5,972 bases of DNA, taken from NCBI GenBank assembly GCA_945897655.1, contig CAMDHB010000229.1, positions 1 through 5,972 of the forward strand, in the 5' to 3' direction. This stretch comes from Pseudorhodobacter antarcticus (GTDB lineage: Bacteria; Pseudomonadota; Alphaproteobacteria; Rhodobacterales; Rhodobacteraceae). Shown one piece after another: positions 5,911 to 5,972 of the stretch. The notes below the pieces were generated by a model that worked only from the letters and a program-made list of their open reading frames with translations, did not search any database and was not told the origin of the DNA. How positions within the stretch are numbered: the stretch's first letter is position 1; every line of letters starts with the position of its first letter. The translations under genes and the position numbers were made by a program.

Positions 5911-5940
5911 GACCCCCCAGGATATTTGGGCCAGATTGAA
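5911..5940. repeat. C-rich/ATATTTGGGCCAGA intergenic motif, resembling a Rhodobacterales element
   Basis: The stretch runs from a six-C block (5913-5918) through AGGATATTTGGGCCAGATTG to GAA. From memory it resembles a sequence found repeatedly in Rhodobacterales intergenic regions, of the form C-run, GGAGTATTTTTG, then C-A-GA-GAA. The G6/C6 hairpin precedes it directly. I have no copy number; only one copy is in this window. Confidence 0.3.
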
Positions 5941-5972
5941 AGGGGGTTTTGAATGGAAGGTATGAAGTATCT

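Overview
The window is high-GC, gene-dense DNA. The codon use, the hisF-hisE order and a GC-rich intergenic motif at the right end all suggest an alphaproteobacterium, most likely Rhodobacterales (Roseobacter/Rhodobacter type). No rRNA, tRNA, CRISPR array, insertion sequence or phage gene was seen.

Left part (1-4339, + strand): a tight four-gene operon whose 5' end lies outside the window. In order it encodes an alpha/beta-hydrolase-like protein (5'-truncated), a fold-type III PLP-dependent decarboxylase of the ornithine/diaminopimelate decarboxylase superfamily, a PAPS-dependent sulfotransferase, and an AMP-forming acyl/aminoacyl-activating ligase. All three junctions are 4-nt ATGA or GTGA overlaps, so the proteins are probably translationally coupled and act in one pathway. 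Pairing an adenylating ligase with a PLP decarboxylase recalls two known logics. One is the butirosin BtrJ/BtrK system, where an amino acid is activated, loaded on a carrier protein and decarboxylated while tethered. The other is the ligase/decarboxylase pair associated with exosortase A loci. Here a sulfotransferase sits between the two, and neither a carrier protein nor an exosortase is visible. The product is unknown; a sulfated amine- or amino-acid-derived metabolite or surface decoration is a reasonable guess.

Middle (4340-4795): a 162-bp intergenic region, AT-rich in its first half, holds a perfect 20-bp palindrome just after the ligase stop codon and a near-match to a CtrA box. It is followed by a small DUF1330-family gene.

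Right part (4792-5858, - strand): hisF and hisE, the 3' end of a histidine-biosynthesis operon read right to left, joined by an ATGA overlap. hisE and the DUF1330 gene converge and overlap by 4 nt at their stop codons, leaving no room for a terminator between them. Upstream of hisF (5859-5972) are a perfect G6/C6 palindrome followed by a T-run on the - strand, a smaller CTAG-containing inverted repeat, and a C-rich motif resembling a Rhodobacterales intergenic element. All three CTAG tetranucleotides of the window lie in this one 36-bp stretch.
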